From: an uncultured Rhodospirillales bacterium | GTDB taxonomy: Bacteria > Pseudomonadota > Alphaproteobacteria > Acetobacterales > Acetobacteraceae | DNA length: 26,764 nt | Direction of reading: 5' to 3' | Assembly: GCA_903844785.1 (NCBI GenBank) | Contig: CAIMVB010000189.1 | Coordinates: 1 to 26,764, forward strand | Shown: positions 15,131 to 22,248 of the stretch, piece by piece | Layout of the letters: each line of letters starts with the position of its first letter | How positions within the stretch are numbered: position 1 is the first letter of the stretch | The notes under the pieces: generated by a model | What the model was told of the DNA's origin: nothing | The model's input: only the letters and a program-made list of their open reading frames with translations | Databases searched by the model: none | Program-made: the position numbers and the translations under genes

Positions 15131-15275
15131 TATTAGCGGGGTATCTTCTTGTTTTTATTTAACGTCCTATTCTGATCATCTTCGCCCGGCTGCGCAGCGG
15201 GTGCGGCAGGGCGCCCTGGCGCCGCGTTCCATGCCTTAAAAAACATTGCCCGGGTCTGAATAGCACCGATCAATC

Positions 15276-15291
15276 TTAATCAGTTTTTAAC
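15276..15291 (+). promoter_or_regulatory. CtrA-type box upstream of flagellin 1
   Basis: The sequence TTAA (15276-15279), seven bases, then TTAAC (15287-15291) matches the CtrA consensus TTAA-N7-TTAAC exactly. It lies about 97 bp before the flagellin ATG. CtrA is the alphaproteobacterial response regulator that controls flagellar genes in many species. Confidence 0.65.
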
Positions 15292-15387
15292 GAATGCGTG
15301 ATTTTAATTGGCTTGCCGCAAAAGGCGGTGAACCCAAAGCGCATTGGTCCGCATGGCCAATACGCCAGAGCGAACGGAAAAACTCCG

Positions 15388-16236
15388 ATGCAATTCAACT
15401 CCATCAATACCAATGCGCAATCGATCCTGGCCTTGCAAAGCCTGAATCGGACCAATGCCGAATTGGCGGGTGTGCAGAAGCGCGTTTCCACGGGTTACCG
15501 CGTGGCCGATGCGCGTGATGATGGTGGTGCCTTCGCGGTCGCCCAATCCGTCCGTTCGGATGTTGCGGCGCTGACGGCGGTAAATGAACAATTGGGTGGT
15601 GCAAAGGGCTTGCTGCAAGTGACTTTCGCCGCGCTCAGCCAGGTTTCGGATGCGATGCGTGAAGCGCGTGCCACCCTGACGCGCCTTGCCGATAGTGCCT
15701 TGAGCACAGAGCAATTCAATCAATACAAAGCCCAATACACCGCCTTGCGGAACCAGATTTCTGGGTTTTTGAACGACGCCAAGTATAATGGCAGGTCGCT
15801 GCTATCCCCTAGCGCGGCTGGGTCAAGCAATCCTGAAAATATTATCACGATCCAGAATGAAGACGGTGGGCAATTCACCATCAACGCCATCGAAAAAGCC
15901 ACATTGCTGATTGCCTCTGCACCGGCCAATGCTGCCGCCGCGGTTGTTTTGTTGACCTCAACCGCATCTGGGGCTGGAAATTTTCAACCGACTGAAGACG
16001 CCATCGGGGCCGCGCTGAACCAATTGGGCACCACCGATCAATACATCGAAAAACAGATCAATTTTAACAAAGACAAGATGGATGCGCTCAATGCTGGCAT
16101 TGGGTCGCTCGTGGATGCTGATCTTGCCAAGGAAAACGCCCGGCTCCAGGCCTTACAGGTGCGCCAGCAATTGGGCGTGCAGACGCTTGGCATTGCCAAT
16201 CAAGGCCCGCAGGTTTTGCTCAGCCTGTTCCGCTGA
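15388..16236 (+). CDS. Flagellin 1
   Basis: The 282-residue flagellin has the conserved N-terminal D0/D1 helices (INTNAQSILALQSLNRTNAEL, VQKRVSTGYRVADARDDGGAFAVAQ) and C-terminal D0 (DADLAKENARLQALQVRQQLG, then NQGPQVLLSLFR at the end). The central variable domain (about residues 150-215) is short, with no large D2/D3, typical of small alphaproteobacterial flagellins. The start at 15388 is chosen because family members begin near this NTN motif; upstream in-frame codons look non-coding. The ribosome binding site is weak (GGAAA). A second flagellin follows 266 bp downstream. Confidence 0.95.
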   Translation: MQFNSINTNAQSILALQSLNRTNAELAGVQKRVSTGYRVADARDDGGAFAVAQSVRSDVAALTAVNEQLGGAKGLLQVTFAALSQVSDAMREARATLTRLADSALSTEQFNQYKAQYTALRNQISGFLNDAKYNGRSLLSPSAAGSSNPENIITIQNEDGGQFTINAIEKATLLIASAPANAAAAVVLLTSTASGAGNFQPTEDAIGAALNQLGTTDQYIEKQINFNKDKMDALNAGIGSLVDADLAKENARLQALQVRQQLGVQTLGIANQGPQVLLSLFR

Positions 16237-16266
16237 ACTGTCGCGCAGCCCATTTGGCAGCCAATC

Positions 16267-16302
16267 CCGATGCAGGTGGGGGGCATGGACCACCTGCATC
16301 GG
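16267..16302 (+). other. 13-bp perfect stem-loop after flagellin 1
   Basis: CCGATGCAGGTGG (16267-16279) is the exact reverse complement of 16290-16302, with a 10-nt loop. There is no T-tract after it, so it may stabilise the abundant flagellin mRNA or act as a weak terminator. Confidence 0.7.
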
Positions 16303-16384
16303 CTTACCTGATCTTTACTAAAAGCCCGACTGGCTAACCTTTGGGAAAGAAAAATTGACCAGAAGTGACGATTCATCATTTTTA

Positions 16385-16403
16385 TTTAGCTTTCGTTAAC
16401 CAT
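16385..16403 (+). promoter_or_regulatory. CtrA-like site upstream of flagellin 2
   Basis: TTTA-N7-TTAACCAT (16385-16403) fits the CtrA full-site spacing with one mismatch in the first half, and the second half, TTAACCAT, is itself the known CtrA half-site. It lies 100 bp before the ATG, nearly the same distance as the box at flagellin 1. Confidence 0.6.
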
Positions 16404-16435
16404 AATCCCTTCATCTTTCCCATGCGCCGCAAAAA

Positions 16436-16480
16436 GCGGAAGGCAAACCCGGTGGTCGCTACTCGGTTGAGAGCTTCCGC
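16436..16480 (+). promoter_or_regulatory. Leader hairpin before flagellin 2
   Basis: GCGGAAG (16436-16442) pairs perfectly with CTTCCGC (16474-16480), ending 22 nt before the ATG. In Caulobacter, FlbT acts on the flagellin mRNA leader; flbT lies directly downstream here, so this hairpin is a candidate target (inference). Confidence 0.45.
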
Positions 16481-16502
16481 CTTACTAGAAAGGGAAGACC
16501 CC

Positions 16503-17333
16503 ATGGGTTTCTCAGTTAATACCAACACCCAGGCTGTTCTGGCGCTGCAGGGCCTCGCCAAGACTGACAAGGAATTGGGCGTCGTTCAGAAGCGTGTTTC
16601 TTCTGGCTTGCGCGTCGCAGATGCCCGTGATGATGGGGGCGCCTTCGCCGCCGCATTGTCGGTTCGGTCAGATGTCGCCGGCCTGTCCGCTGTGAATGAA
16701 CAGCTTGGCGGCGTGAAGGGCATTGTGGAAACCACCTTTGCTGCCTTGAATAAGGTTTCCGATACCATGAAAAATCTGCGTCAGGTGGTCACGCGGCTTG
16801 CGGATAGTTCCATCAGCACAGATCAGCGCGCCCAGTATGAAACGCAATTCAGCGCGCTGACCTCACAGATCACCAACTTCATCGAGGATTCGAAGTATAA
16901 CGGCCGCACCTTGCTCTCAACCAATGCTGCGGCGGGCGGGGGCGACATTGCAGTGCTCCGCAATGAAAATGCGGATACTTTCGATATTGCTGCGGTAGAT
17001 GGCGGTGCCATTAGCACAGCACTGGCGGGCGGGACTGTTAATACTGCAGCTGCAGCCTCCACCTTCTTGACGGGTGTTTTTACAACGCAGGAAACGGCAG
17101 TTGCCACCGCACTCAACCAGTTCGGTTCTGACCTGCAATATGTTGACAACCAGATCGGGTTTAACAGCGACAAGATCGATGCCTTGAATAGCGGTCTCGG
17201 CGCGCTGGTGGATGCTGATCTGGCGAAAGAAAGCGCCAAGCTGCAAGCCCTTCAGGTGCGCCAACAGCTTGGTATCCAAACCCTCGGCCTTGCCAATCAG
17301 GGCCCGCAGGTTCTGCTCAGCCTCTTCCGCTGA
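16503..17333 (+). CDS. Flagellin 2
   Basis: The 276-residue flagellin is a close paralogue of flagellin 1. Shared blocks include NTNTQAVLALQGL, VQKRVSSGLRVADARDDGGAFAAAL, VNEQLGG, KYNGRTLLS, DADLAKESAKLQALQVRQQLG and the terminal NQGPQVLLSLFR. The central variable part (about residues 140-200) differs most. The start at 16503 follows an AAAGGGAAG ribosome binding site; upstream in-frame codons run through the promoter and leader and are not coding. It is followed by a 12-bp hairpin and flbT. The two filament proteins may be used together or at different filament positions. Confidence 0.95.
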   Translation: MGFSVNTNTQAVLALQGLAKTDKELGVVQKRVSSGLRVADARDDGGAFAAALSVRSDVAGLSAVNEQLGGVKGIVETTFAALNKVSDTMKNLRQVVTRLADSSISTDQRAQYETQFSALTSQITNFIEDSKYNGRTLLSTNAAAGGGDIAVLRNENADTFDIAAVDGGAISTALAGGTVNTAAAASTFLTGVFTTQETAVATALNQFGSDLQYVDNQIGFNSDKIDALNSGLGALVDADLAKESAKLQALQVRQQLGIQTLGLANQGPQVLLSLFR

Positions 17334-17343
17334 AGTTGAAAAA

Positions 17344-17371
17344 GGCGATCCCGGCCAGTGCCGGGGTCGCC
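17344..17371 (+). other. 12-bp stem-loop between flagellin 2 and flbT
   Basis: 17344-17355 pairs with 17360-17371 (one G-T wobble) around a CAGT loop. It has no T-tract and lies 24 bp before the flbT ATG. It probably reduces readthrough into flbT or protects flagellin mRNA, so FlbT would be made at a lower level than flagellin. Confidence 0.65.
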
Positions 17372-17395
17372 ACCCCACCATGACGGAGACAAAAA

Positions 17396-17821
17396 ATGTC
17401 AACGCTTGTTCTTGAACTTCGCCAAGGCGACATGATGATCGTCAATGGCGCCCCCATTCGCTTCCGCAACCGCGCGCGCATTGAACTCACGGCCAAGGCG
17501 CGCTTCCTGTTCGGCAAGCAGCTCATGACGCCGGATATGGCCGATACCCCGGCGCGGCGCATCTATTTCGCGCTGCAAACCGCCTATATCGGCGATCATG
17601 ATGAAAGAAAGGCAGGGCTTGATCAGGCCCGGCTGCTCATCACGGAATTCAAGGAAGCCACTACCTCCAACCTCGCGCGGGAATATCTGGATCGTGCGCT
17701 GAGCTTGGCGGAAGAAGATCAGTGCTATCAGGCGTTGAAATTCGCGCGCCGTGTCATGCGCCATGAAGAAGTGGTGCTGGGCATGGCGCCTATCGCGCAA
17801 TTTGCCACCGCCGCGGATTGA
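17396..17821 (+). CDS. flbT: FlbT, flagellin post-transcriptional regulator
   Basis: The 141-residue protein matches FlbT: LELRQGDMMIVNGAPIRFRNRARIELTAKARFLFGKQLM, then TPARRIYFALQTAYIGD and an alpha-helical C-terminus. In Caulobacter FlbT binds flagellin mRNA leader and lowers its stability until the hook is complete. It lies in a flagellin-flagellin-flbT-flaF order that is typical of alphaproteobacteria. The ribosome binding site GGAG is 7-8 nt before the ATG. The flaF start lies 10 bp after its stop. Confidence 0.93.
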   Translation: MSTLVLELRQGDMMIVNGAPIRFRNRARIELTAKARFLFGKQLMTPDMADTPARRIYFALQTAYIGDHDERKAGLDQARLLITEFKEATTSNLAREYLDRALSLAEEDQCYQALKFARRVMRHEEVVLGMAPIAQFATAAD

Positions 17822-17831
17822 TGCAGACGCC

Positions 17832-18179
17832 ATGAACCAGATGTTTGGGAATCGCGGCTACGGCGCAACCCAGCGGGCGCGTAGCCTGCGGGATCAGGAA
17901 GCTGATGTCTTCCGCCGCGTGAATTACACCCTGAAAGCCGCCATTCATGCCGATGCCATCGAAAGGGCGCGGGCCCTGGCGGATAATCGGCGGCTTTGGT
18001 TGGCCATTGAAGGCGCCATGGCCAATGCCGCCAATGCGCTACCGGAAGCGACCCGCGTTTCCATCCTAAGCCTTGGGCGTCTGATCCAGCGGGAAATGAA
18101 TGCGCCGGAACCGGATTTCGCCTTTCTGATCGAAATGAACGACCAAATGATCGCCGGGCTTTCCGGCGACCCGGGCTGA
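17832..18179 (+). CDS. flaF: FlaF, flagellin synthesis regulator
   Basis: The 115-residue protein fits the FlaF family: GYGATQRARSLRDQEADVFRRVNYTLKAA, then NRRLWLAIEGAMANAANALPEATRVSILSLGRLIQREM. FlaF and FlbT work together: FlaF is needed for flagellin secretion or synthesis and FlbT restrains it. The start at 17832 fits the family N-terminus, since homologues begin just before the YG motif. It ends 10 bp before the convergent cytochrome b561 gene. Confidence 0.92.
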   Translation: MNQMFGNRGYGATQRARSLRDQEADVFRRVNYTLKAAIHADAIERARALADNRRLWLAIEGAMANAANALPEATRVSILSLGRLIQREMNAPEPDFAFLIEMNDQMIAGLSGDPG

Positions 18180-18189
18180 TCAGCGCCCT

Positions 18190-18768
18190 TCAAATCATAC
18201 GCATTAAGGTTCCATCACGCCGGATCGCGTGATGGAACAATGCGCCCGCAATATGCAGCGCAATCAGCACCACCAATAGCCAGCCCCCAATGCTGTGCAG
18301 CAGGGAAAGGATTTTCGCGAGCCCTTCCCAAGCCTCCATGAATTTCGGCAATTCGATAAAACCGAGATAGGCCGTGGCACCCTGCATCGGGAAGCCCCAG
18401 GCATTGGTGGCCAGAAACCCCAATAAGGGTTGCAGAATCAGCAGGGCATAAAGCGCATGATGCACGGCAGTGGAAGTGGTGCGCATCAGCTTTGGCATGT
18501 CATGGGGCAGGCTTGGCGGCGGGCTCAGCCTGCGCCAAGCCAGCCTGGCCAGCGCAACAAACAAAATGGTCAGCCCCGCGCTTTCATGCAGCGCGTAAAA
18601 GCCCATCTTGCTTGCATCCTTCACATGCTGGATGACGAAACCCAGCGGCAGCGCCACCAGCATCAGGCCAAGCGTCACCCAATGAAACAGCTTCGCAATC
18701 GCGCCATATTGCCCCGCCGGATGCGCCGCATCCGCGCCTTTGGGGGGCAAAGCTGCCATGCCATCCAT
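18190..18768 (-). CDS. Cytochrome b561-family protein
   Basis: The 192-residue membrane protein has four predicted transmembrane segments with haem-ligand histidines: LFHWVTLGLMLVALPLGF, LHESAGLTILFVALARLAW, TAVHHALYALLILQPLLGF and LLHSIGGWLLVVLIALHIAGALFHH. It matches the prokaryotic cytochrome b561 (CybB) family, which moves electrons between the quinone pool and periplasmic acceptors. The start at 18768 has GGGAG 6 nt upstream; a longer upstream reading frame lacks support. A 12-bp perfect palindrome (18209-18238) lies inside its last codons. Confidence 0.9.
   Translation of the reverse strand: MDGMAALPPKGADAAHPAGQYGAIAKLFHWVTLGLMLVALPLGFVIQHVKDASKMGFYALHESAGLTILFVALARLAWRRLSPPPSLPHDMPKLMRTTSTAVHHALYALLILQPLLGFLATNAWGFPMQGATAYLGFIELPKFMEAWEGLAKILSLLHSIGGWLLVVLIALHIAGALFHHAIRRDGTLMRMI
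18209..18238. terminator. 12-bp perfect inverted repeat in the 3' end of the b561 gene
   Basis: GTTCCATCACGC (18209-18220) and its exact complement (18227-18238) flank a 6-nt loop, near the meeting point of flaF (+) and cytochrome b561 (-). It encodes the final residues of the cytochrome and may end flaF transcription. No T-tract is present. Confidence 0.55.
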
Positions 18769-18836
18769 CACGCTCTCCCGTTTTGTTGCGCTCAGCATGC
18801 CATGACGGCGTGGCGTGGCGCGAGGCTTTTCGCAGC

Positions 18837-19766
18837 ATGATCGCCGCCCATGCGGATTGGAGCATGGATGCGCGCAAGCGCTGGGTGACGATTGCGCGAC
18901 GCCAAGGCGCGCTGTGGCAGGCAAGCGCGCCGCGCCTGGTGGGCGACCCCGCCAGGCTGGTAGCATTCTTGATTGCGGAAGGCGGCCCCGCCGCGCTTGG
19001 GCTTGATCTGCCGCTTGGCGTGCCGCGCGGCTTTGCCGAAGGCCGCCAGGAAGCGGATTTCCCAGGTTTTCTGGCAGGCCTTGCGCAAAATTCGGATTTT
19101 TTCGCCGTATCGCCAGGCTTGGAATCGGTCTGCCCCGGCCGTCCTTTCTACCCCGCGCGCGGCATCAAGGGCATGACGCGGGCGGCCCATGCCGCTGCCC
19201 TTGGCCTGGCCGATACCGCCGCCCTTTCACGCCTATGTGACCGTGCCACGGCAGAACGCCCCGCCGGCGCGCCGGTATTTTGGACGCTTGGCGCCAATCA
19301 ATCCGGCAAGGCGGCGATTAGCGCCTGGCGCGATTGGCTCGCCCCCGCACTCGCCGCCGGCGCGCCGCTCCGGCTTTGGCCTTTTGCCGGTGCGCTGCAT
19401 GATCTGCTCCGCCCCGGCCAGCTCACCTTGGCTGAGGTTTATCCGGCGGAGGCGCTCCGGCATCTCGGTTTGAAGCTTGCGGGCTCTAAACGTGCTGAAG
19501 CGCCGCGCCGTGCGCTCGCCCCCGCGCTCCGCGATGTCATGGCGGCGCTCAGCGTTACCCCGGATGTGGCGCTGCATGACATGATCCATGCCGGCTTCGG
19601 CGCCGATGCCGCGGGGGAGGATCGCTTCGATTCCCTGATCGGCCTGCTGGGCTTGATTGGCGTAGTGGATGGCAAACGCCCGGATTTCATCCCGGCAGAC
19701 CCGATGATTCGCACTTGGGAAGGCTGGGTGCTGGGCCAAACCGCCCTGCCGCTGAACCCGCGCTGA
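18837..19766 (+). CDS. DUF429-like protein (RNase H-like fold)
   Basis: The 309-residue protein has the DUF429-type pattern: an N-terminal HADWSMDARKRWVTIARR, GLDLPLGVPRGFA near residue 65, FWTLGANQSGKAAI, LAEVYPAEALRHLGL, and a terminal EDRFDSLIGLLGLIGVVDG acidic motif. These acidic residues resemble a nuclease or phosphotransferase active site of an RNase H-like fold; the activity is not known. The start at 18837 (MIAAHADWS) is preferred because the conserved segment begins a few residues in; TTG and GTG codons further upstream (18783, 18810) overlap the divergent b561 promoter region. It is convergent with the Lrp gene, with only 3 bp between stops. Confidence 0.72.
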   Translation: MIAAHADWSMDARKRWVTIARRQGALWQASAPRLVGDPARLVAFLIAEGGPAALGLDLPLGVPRGFAEGRQEADFPGFLAGLAQNSDFFAVSPGLESVCPGRPFYPARGIKGMTRAAHAAALGLADTAALSRLCDRATAERPAGAPVFWTLGANQSGKAAISAWRDWLAPALAAGAPLRLWPFAGALHDLLRPGQLTLAEVYPAEALRHLGLKLAGSKRAEAPRRALAPALRDVMAALSVTPDVALHDMIHAGFGADAAGEDRFDSLIGLLGLIGVVDGKRPDFIPADPMIRTWEGWVLGQTALPLNPR

Positions 19767-19774
19767 CCTTCAGC
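19751..19774. terminator. Hairpin spanning convergent stops (DUF429-like and lrp)
   Basis: GCTGAA (19751-19756) pairs with TTCAGC (19769-19774) around a 12-nt loop. The stem-loop covers the TGA of the + gene (19764-19766) and the stop of the - gene (19770-19772). It is weak, with no T-tract. Confidence 0.3.
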
Positions 19775-20258
19775 CGATTGGCACGCCCGCCGCATCCTTG
19801 GCGGTTCTGATTGTCTGCAAGGTTTGTACGCGCAGCACGCTGGGCGCACCGGTCAGCCGCGCGGTCAATTCATTCTCATGCGCCGTATTGCGCGCCACGA
19901 GTCGCAGCAGGAAATCCCCGCCGCCCCGGATCATGTGGCATTCGCGCACCTCCGGCCAGGAAGTCGCCAGCACTTCAAATGCATCCAGCACGCTTTGCTT
20001 TTGCGATTCCAGGCCGACCAGGGCGAAGAACATCACCTCCCAGCCCAGCGCCGCAGCGTCGATATCCGCGTGATAGCCGCGAATAACGCCTTCTTCTTCC
20101 AGGCGGCGCACACGGCGCAGGCAGGGGGGCGCAGAAAGATTGACCCGCCGGGCAAGCTCCACATTCGTCATGCGGCCATCTTCCTGAAGCTCCGCCAGAA
20201 TCTGGCGGTCCAGGGTATCAAGCGCGGGGTCGGGGGCGGGTGGGATGGTATTGGGCAC
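19770..20258 (-). CDS. Lrp/AsnC-family transcriptional regulator
   Basis: The 162-residue protein is an Lrp-type regulator: LDTLDRQILAELQEDGRMTNVELARRVNLSAPPCLRRVRRLEEEGVIRGYHADID forms the N-terminal helix-turn-helix, and the C-terminal ligand-binding RAM domain has VRECHMIRGGGDFLLRLVARN. It probably senses an amino acid. It is divergent from trxB across 128 bp, the same arrangement as lrp and trxB in E. coli, and may regulate itself and trxB. Confidence 0.93.
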   Translation of the reverse strand: MPNTIPPAPDPALDTLDRQILAELQEDGRMTNVELARRVNLSAPPCLRRVRRLEEEGVIRGYHADIDAAALGWEVMFFALVGLESQKQSVLDAFEVLATSWPEVRECHMIRGGGDFLLRLVARNTAHENELTARLTGAPSVLRVQTLQTIRTAKDAAGVPIG

Positions 20259-20386
20259 GGCCCTTCATTGCTCAAACAAGGGTCGCGGCGCAATATCCTT
20301 TCAAGACTCGGCTGCGTTCCGGCTGATGGCTTGCCCCCCAGGCGCAGGCAGCCGATATGCGCCGGGATCATGGATGGGTGCGACCA

Positions 20387-21358
20387 ATGGCCGAGACAAT
20401 TCACAGCAAGCTTTTGATTCTGGGTGCCGGGCCGGCGGGCTATACGGCGGCGATCTATGCGGCGCGCGCAGGGCTGGCGCCCTTGCTGGTGGCGGGGATG
20501 CAGCCTGGCGGGCAGCTTACCATCACCACCGATGTGGAAAATTACCCAGGCTTTGCCGAGGCTGTGCAAGGCCCCTGGCTGATGGACCAGATGGCCGCGC
20601 AAGCGGTGCATTGCGGCACCAAGGTGGTGCAGGATGTCATCACCTCCATCGATCTCACGCGCCGGCCCTTCCGCGCTGTGGGCGATTCCGGCGATGTTTA
20701 TGTGGCGGAAGCGCTGGTGATCGCGACCGGCGCGCAGGCGCGCTGGCTGGGTATTCCGGGTGAGAAGGAATTGGGCGGTTTCGGCGTTTCCGCCTGCGCC
20801 ACCTGTGATGGCTTCTTCTATCGCGGCAAGGATGTGGCGGTGATTGGTGGGGGCAATTCTGCGACTGAAGAAGCGCTCTATCTCTCCAACCTCGCGCGGC
20901 ATGTCACGCTGATCCATCGGCGCGATTCGCTGCGTTCGGAAAAGATTTTGCAGCAGCGGCTTTTCGCCAAGCCCAATGTCACGATCATGTGGAATACGCT
21001 GACCGAAGAAGTGCTGGCGGATACATCAGGCCGCATGCCGGTGGCGCGGGGCCTCGCGCTGCGTGATCGCATCAGCGGCGAGGCACGGGAATTGAAGGTG
21101 GATGGCGTTTTCGTGGCCATCGGCCATTCGCCCGCCACCGCGCTGTTCCAAGGCCAGATCGGCATGGATGCTGAAGGCTATATCGAAACCACGCCCGGCA
21201 GCACGCGCACTTCCATCCCCGGTGTTTTCGCGGCCGGCGACGTGCAGGACAAGATTTATCGCCAGGCCGTCACCGCCGCCGGCACGGGCTGCATGGCAGC
21301 GCTGGAAGCGGAAAAATACCTCGCCGCCCAGGAAGCGGGCCAAGCGGCCGCGGCCTGA
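20387..21358 (+). CDS. trxB: Thioredoxin reductase
   Basis: The 323-residue flavoprotein has the FAD motif GAGPAG (residues 13-18), the redox pair CATC (C137, C140) in [10 protein letters not shown], the NADPH motif [10 protein letters not shown], and the C-terminal FAD motif [10 protein letters not shown]. It reduces thioredoxin with NADPH in the cytoplasm. The length is standard (about 320). The start at 20387 gives the family N-terminus. Its TGA overlaps the ATG of the lysR gene by one base (TGATG), so the two are translationally coupled. Confidence 0.97.
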   Translation: MAETIHSKLLILGAGPAGYTAAIYAARAGLAPLLVAGMQPGGQLTITTDVENYPGFAEAVQGPWLMDQMAAQAVHCGTKVVQDVITSIDLTRRPFRAVGDSGDVYVAEALVIATGAQARWLGIPGEKELGGFGVSACATCDGFFYRGKDVAVIGGGNSATEEALYLSNLARHVTLIHRRDSLRSEKILQQRLFAKPNVTIMWNTLTEEVLADTSGRMPVARGLALRDRISGEARELKVDGVFVAIGHSPATALFQGQIGMDAEGYIETTPGSTRTSIPGVFAAGDVQDKIYRQAVTAAGTGCMAALEAEKYLAAQEAGQAAAA

Positions 21359-22248
21359 TGCCGACGGATTGGGACAAGCTGCGCGTCTTTCACGCGGTAG
21401 CGGAAGCGGGTTCCTTCACCCATGCGGGTGAGACGCTGAACCTGAGCCAATCCGCCGTATCACGCCAGATTCAGGCCTTGGAAGATGCGCTGAATGTGCC
21501 GCTGTTTCATCGCCATGCGCGCGGCCTGATTCTGACTGAACAGGGCGAAACCTTGAACCGCACGGTGCGCGAGGTTTTCGCGAAACTCGCGATGACGGAG
21601 ACCATGCTGACCGAAAGCCGCGAACGCCCGGCGGGGCGGCTGAAGGTGACATCCACCATCGGCTTCGGCAGCACCTGGCTGGCACCGCGCTTGAAGAAGC
21701 TTCTGGATATTCACCCCGAAATCAGCGTGACGTTGCTATTGGATGATTCGGATCTGGATATCGCCATGCGGGAAGCGGATGTGGCGATCAGAATGCATGC
21801 GCCGCGTCAGCCGGAATTGATCCAGCGCCATATCGCAAGCTTTGGCTGGCGGATTTGCGGCGCGGCTTCCTATTTGAAGCACAGCGGCATCCCGCAGCGG
21901 CCCGAGGATTTGGACGCGCATCGGTTAATCATTTACGGCGACTACCAGCCGCCGATCGAGAATATCAATTGGCTGGCCGAGGTCGGCCGGCGCCCCGGCA
22001 CCGCGCGGCGCGCGGCGATTGAACTCAATTCCCTGCCCGGCATGGTGCAGGCGGTTCGCAGTGGCTTGGGGCTTGCGGCGCTGCCGGATTACATCGGGGC
22101 GGAGCTGGATGATTTCGTCCAAGTGCTGCCTGGGGTGAAGGGCCCGAAGATTGAGGCCTACTTCGTCTATCCCGAAGAAATGAGGCATTCCAAGCGTGTA
22201 GCGGTGTTTCGGGACTTCCTGGTGGCCGAGCTTACCGGCTCAATTTGA
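21358..22248 (+). CDS. LysR-family transcriptional regulator
   Basis: The 296-residue protein has the LysR helix-turn-helix (LRVFHAVAEAGSFTHAGETLNLSQSAVSRQIQALEDALNVPLFHRHARGLILTEQGE) and a periplasmic-binding-like effector domain (LKVTSTIGFGSTWLAPRL onward, ending near residue 290). Its start overlaps the trxB stop, a pairing I recall from other alphaproteobacteria. The effector and targets are unknown; it may respond to redox state together with trxB (inference). A structured non-coding stretch follows. Confidence 0.94.
   Translation: MPTDWDKLRVFHAVAEAGSFTHAGETLNLSQSAVSRQIQALEDALNVPLFHRHARGLILTEQGETLNRTVREVFAKLAMTETMLTESRERPAGRLKVTSTIGFGSTWLAPRLKKLLDIHPEISVTLLLDDSDLDIAMREADVAIRMHAPRQPELIQRHIASFGWRICGAASYLKHSGIPQRPEDLDAHRLIIYGDYQPPIENINWLAEVGRRPGTARRAAIELNSLPGMVQAVRSGLGLAALPDYIGAELDDFVQVLPGVKGPKIEAYFVYPEEMRHSKRVAVFRDFLVAELTGSI

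Larger units (their letters stand above)
14939..15387. promoter_or_regulatory. AT-rich intergenic region before flagellin 1
   Basis: This 449-bp gap between marR (-) and flagellin 1 (+) has a very AT-rich core: I count 51 G or C in 15001-15180 (28%), against a GC-rich surround. It contains an imperfect direct repeat (15069-15130), two TATAAT hexamers (15074-15079 and 15119-15124), a TTGACA -35-like hexamer on the - strand (15059-15054), and a full CtrA-type box (15276-15291). Stems are possible in the flagellin leader, for example TTGGC (15307-15311) with GCCAA (15356-15360). Confidence 0.6.
16237..16502. promoter_or_regulatory. Flagellin 1-flagellin 2 spacer with own promoter region
   Basis: The 266-bp spacer contains a 13-bp perfect stem soon after flagellin 1 (16267-16302), an AT-rich stretch with a CtrA-like site (16385-16403), and a leader hairpin close to the flagellin 2 start (16436-16480). 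This suggests flagellin 2 has its own promoter as well as possible readthrough. Confidence 0.55.

Noticed and set aside
20168..20917. 249-codon open frame on the - strand
   Set aside because: It overlaps the lrp start and the trxB coding region in antisense; composition is that of a shadow frame.
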